Both the position numbers and the translations under genes were made by a program. The notes under the pieces were generated by a model that did not search any database, was not told the DNA's origin, and saw nothing but the letters and a program-made list of their open reading frames with translations. A stretch of 64,000 nucleotides of DNA from Blastomyces gilchristii SLH14081 (lineage: Eukaryota; Ascomycota; Eurotiomycetes; Onygenales; Ajellomycetaceae), in contig NW_003101680.1 of assembly GCF_000003855.2 (NCBI RefSeq), forward strand, positions 4,191,530 to 4,255,529. Reading direction: 5' to 3'. Each line of letters begins with the position of its first letter. The stretch's first letter is position 1. This document shows positions 61,384-64,000 of the stretch, one piece after another.

Positions 61384-62756
61384 TACATACTCCGTGTGAT
61401 AATAGAGTTCTTCAGTCAAATATGAACTAAATATAATTTAAAACTTCTGTGTGAGATTATCTCTCATACATCTCTATCACACTACAACCCCTCATCAAAT
61501 TCTCATAAAAATTGTAAGGTGAAGAGATCTAGCTCTATATATCAATCTTCTTGATTTTAAAAGATTTCAGATCTGTTATTGTGAAGATATTTAAAGAGTA
61601 ATCTCTGTGAAAACCTCATCTAATTTTAATATTTTAAAATATTAATATCAAGTCTCACTTACATATCACTCTTCTCAATCTGACTTATCTTCAGCAGAAA
61701 GATACAAAAAGATAGCTTAGTAACAGTATTCAGCACATAATTAGTGAACAATTATAAAATTAGTTTAACTTAAGATCTGACTAAGTCTTTAATCTCTGTA
61801 TAGTGAGATATATTAAATCTAGTTTTAATATCTCAATATGTAAGAAATCCCTCTTCTTATATACTCTTTACCTCTATTTCTCTCTCTTGTATAATTAATA
61901 GAGTGAGCAGCTCTTGACTACATATAACTATGTAGACTGATTTTCATGACTGCTATTCATAGCTCAGCTTGAATACTATTATATATTTAACCTCTACATT
62001 TATCTTTCTAGTGTGAATACTTCTAGTAGCTATCAGTATATATCACGCCAAGCTGCAAATCACTGAATATTGTCTCTGAGTACTTATTCTTACATAATAT
62101 TTAATAGATTCTGCAAGGAATTGAGAACAGCAACACTAGACTTTTATTGAATTTGAGAATTAACTTTATATTTATATAATCATTTACAAAGTCTTTTATT
62201 TTAAGATATAAAGAATCAGTTTCTCTATATTCTGCTGATAATATTTATATTATTATATAAAAACAGACTTATATTCTTTATAATATCAAGACTCTGAAAA
62301 GAGAAAATCTTGATAGAGAGTATATAATAATACATATTTTAACAGTTTCTATGTCATTTCTCTACAGCAGTTAATATAAAAAAAAGATCTTAGAATTAGT
62401 TTTTTACTTCTCTTGAAAAGGTAAGCTGTTTTTCTCTGAGTTTTACATAATATTCTTATAAAGAATTAAAAACAGAGTTGTTTTCTGTCATAATTTCAAA
62501 TTCTTTTAAATAAGAATTACTTATTCAGTGGCTGAAGAGCTTTTATTAATACTTAATTCTTTTTTACACTCTTTATAAATTAATTTGAGCTGCATACTTA
62601 TTGTGTGAAAAGAATTGAATGATTTAGAATAAAATTGAATAGTTTTAATCAATTTCTCTGTAAAGAATTAACTTATTTTTTGTCAGTTTCTGTCTCAAAA
62701 ACTGTTATATTATCTGATTTAATTATCAATTGATATCATACTTTTTGTCACTGTAT
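61384..62756. other. AT-rich mutated DNA, family not recognised
   Basis: About 1.4 kb with repeat-like base use and no match I could make to the LINE, gypsy, copia or hAT copies here. No usable open frame. Confidence 0.5.
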
Positions 62757-64000
62757 CATTATTATTATTACTATTATTCTTCAATTATAGATGTATATAG
62801 TCAGAGACTATGACATCTATCTGAGAACTTTTAGTTCTCAGGGTTTTTCAAATATCTATAGCATTAACTCTTATACATTTATTAATTTCAGATATGTAAA
62901 ATCAGAAAATTCCAGCTCAGAATATAAAAACTGTTTACAAATTGCAGTATTTTAACATCTTCTGATACTTTGAAAGCATTTGAAAATATTATGACAAAGA
63001 AAAAGAGAATAAAGTCTTAAAGATAGATATATTAAATAAGTAGATAGAAAAGAAGAGAAAAGAAAAAGTAAAGTAAAGAGAGATTATAATAAAATAACAT
63101 TATTAAAAAGATAGTATATAGCTGTTTTAACAGACTATATCTGATCAATTTCTCTCTCTTTATATTCAGATATTTCTGAATTCAGTTATTTTCTTATAGC
63201 TGCTTAAGTTTCTGATTGTCTATCTTTAAGACTTTGTTCTCTTTTCTTTTGTCATGATATTGTCAAATGGTTTCAAAGTATCAGAAGATGTTAAAATACT
63301 GCAATTTGTAAACAGTTTTTATATTCTGAGCTGGAATTTTCTGATTTTGCATATCTGAAATTGGTGAATGTATAATAGTTAACTTTATAGATATAGGAAA
63401 AACCCTGAGAACTTTTAGTTCTCAGGTAGATGTCATAGTCTCTGACTGCATACATCTATAATTAAAGAATAATAATAATAATATTAAGTTTCTGATAGAA
63501 AGTCTACTAAGTATTTGATTCCTATCTCAGTTGAGAATAAGAATCTTATATTTAATTGATTTAAATCATACTTCTTCTTTAATCTGACTCTGAGACTATT
63601 GTATAATACACAATGCATTACAATATGCTCAGGATTTTCATTTGCATTGCAGAATGAGCACTCTGTTGAATCAAATCTATCATCAAATCTGTGTATATAG
63701 GATTTGAAATAACCATGTCCTAGTTTCAGCTGAATTATAGATGAGAATATTTTCTTTTTACATTTAATTGAACAAGATTTCCAGTTTGATTTTGTCTCAA
63801 ATCTTGAATAATGTATACTCTTCTTTTGTTTCTGCCAGCTTTCATTGCACTTGTTTAAACAAGATTCTTTTATCTTTTCTTCTTTATGAAGATCAGGACA
63901 CTGTTTTTTGAATAGATCTGCTTAATTCTGAACCCTTTTTTGCAGCTGAATCAGTCATTTCATTGTCATAAATATTTATATAGCAGGAACTCAGTGCAGA
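62757..64000 (-). mobile_element. LINE L6, runs off the window, split by L7
   Basis: Minus-strand LINE with AAT tail at 62,757-62,780, 3' untranslated part to 63,216, then (after L7) knuckle and RNase H coding relics from 63,497 to the window end. Matches L3 closely, including an intact-looking knuckle near 63,640-63,700. Confidence 0.85.
63217..63483 (+). mobile_element. LINE L7, 267-bp 5'-truncated copy inside L6
   Basis: Plus-strand 3' end of the LINE with AAT tail, inserted in L6 in the opposite direction. Flanked by 13-bp duplications TTAAGTTTCTGAT (63,204-63,216 and 63,484-63,496). Lightly mutated, keeping ACCCTGAGAAC and GGAATTTTC. Confidence 0.9.

Noticed and set aside
1..64000. CRISPR array, bacterial operon, or a new defence or biosynthetic cluster
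   Set aside because: No spacer-repeat pattern, no Shine-Dalgarno-led gene series and no run of cellular genes. Apart from one lipase gene, coding similarity is to transposons only.

Overview
This is nuclear DNA of a filamentous ascomycete. About 90% of the window is AT-rich, mutated repeat DNA (roughly 1-33.2 kb and 39.5-64 kb). A GC-balanced island of about 6.3 kb lies between, at roughly 33.2-39.5 kb. CpG and CpC/GpG are almost absent from the repeats, and the relic reading frames are riddled with stop codons and Gly/Asp-loss changes. This is the mark of repeat-induced point mutation (RIP) or a RIP-like process. The island gene has short (50 and 57 bp) GT-AG introns, and the motif TACGGAGTA recurs in the island. 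From memory that motif is common in Eurotiomycetes, so that class is a low-confidence guess.

Layout. 1-4.1 kb: Tad-like LINE (+). 4.1-20.7 kb: chromovirus-type Ty3/gypsy element C (-), holding hAT transposon 1 (5,143-16,617). hAT-1 in turn holds gypsy element A (7,886-13,542). Gypsy C also carries a clean tRNA-headed SINE (18,067-18,450). 20.7-32.5 kb: Ty1/copia relic (+) split by LINE L3 (-), which is itself split by MITE-1; LINE L2 (-) is split by gypsy element D (+). 32.5-33.2 kb: tandem repeats and transposon-end-like direct repeats. 33.3-39.5 kb: island with a mariner-like transposase scrap, a long intergenic stretch and one intact gene. That gene encodes a patatin-domain lipase of the fungal Tgl3/4/5 type (36,658-39,092, minus strand, three exons). 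39.8 kb: MITE-2. 40.9-54.3 kb: a four-level nest, LINE L4 > hAT-2 > gypsy B > MITE-3, with MITE-4 also in hAT-2 and an assembly gap of 727 N. 54.3-55.6 kb: MITE-5 and LINE L5. 55.7-61.4 kb: the only hAT copy without a nested insertion (hAT-3, 5,661 bp). 62.8-64 kb: LINE L6 with a short LINE L7 inside it.

How the parts relate. Target-site duplications (TSDs) could be read for most insertions: 8 bp for hAT and its MITE, 5 bp for gypsy, 12-15 bp for LINE and SINE. They give a relative order of insertion. The 506-bp MITE shares both ends and the 8-bp duplication size with the 5.7-kb hAT element, so the hAT is its likely autonomous source. The SINE shares its 3' tail with the LINE, so the LINE is its likely source of reverse transcriptase. 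The youngest and shortest elements (SINE, MITE-3) are the least mutated, and the outer edges of the long repeats are less mutated than their interiors.

I found no undescribed enzymatic or defence system. The most interesting material is the readable transposon stratigraphy, the unusual mutation spectrum, and two parasite/host transposon pairs.
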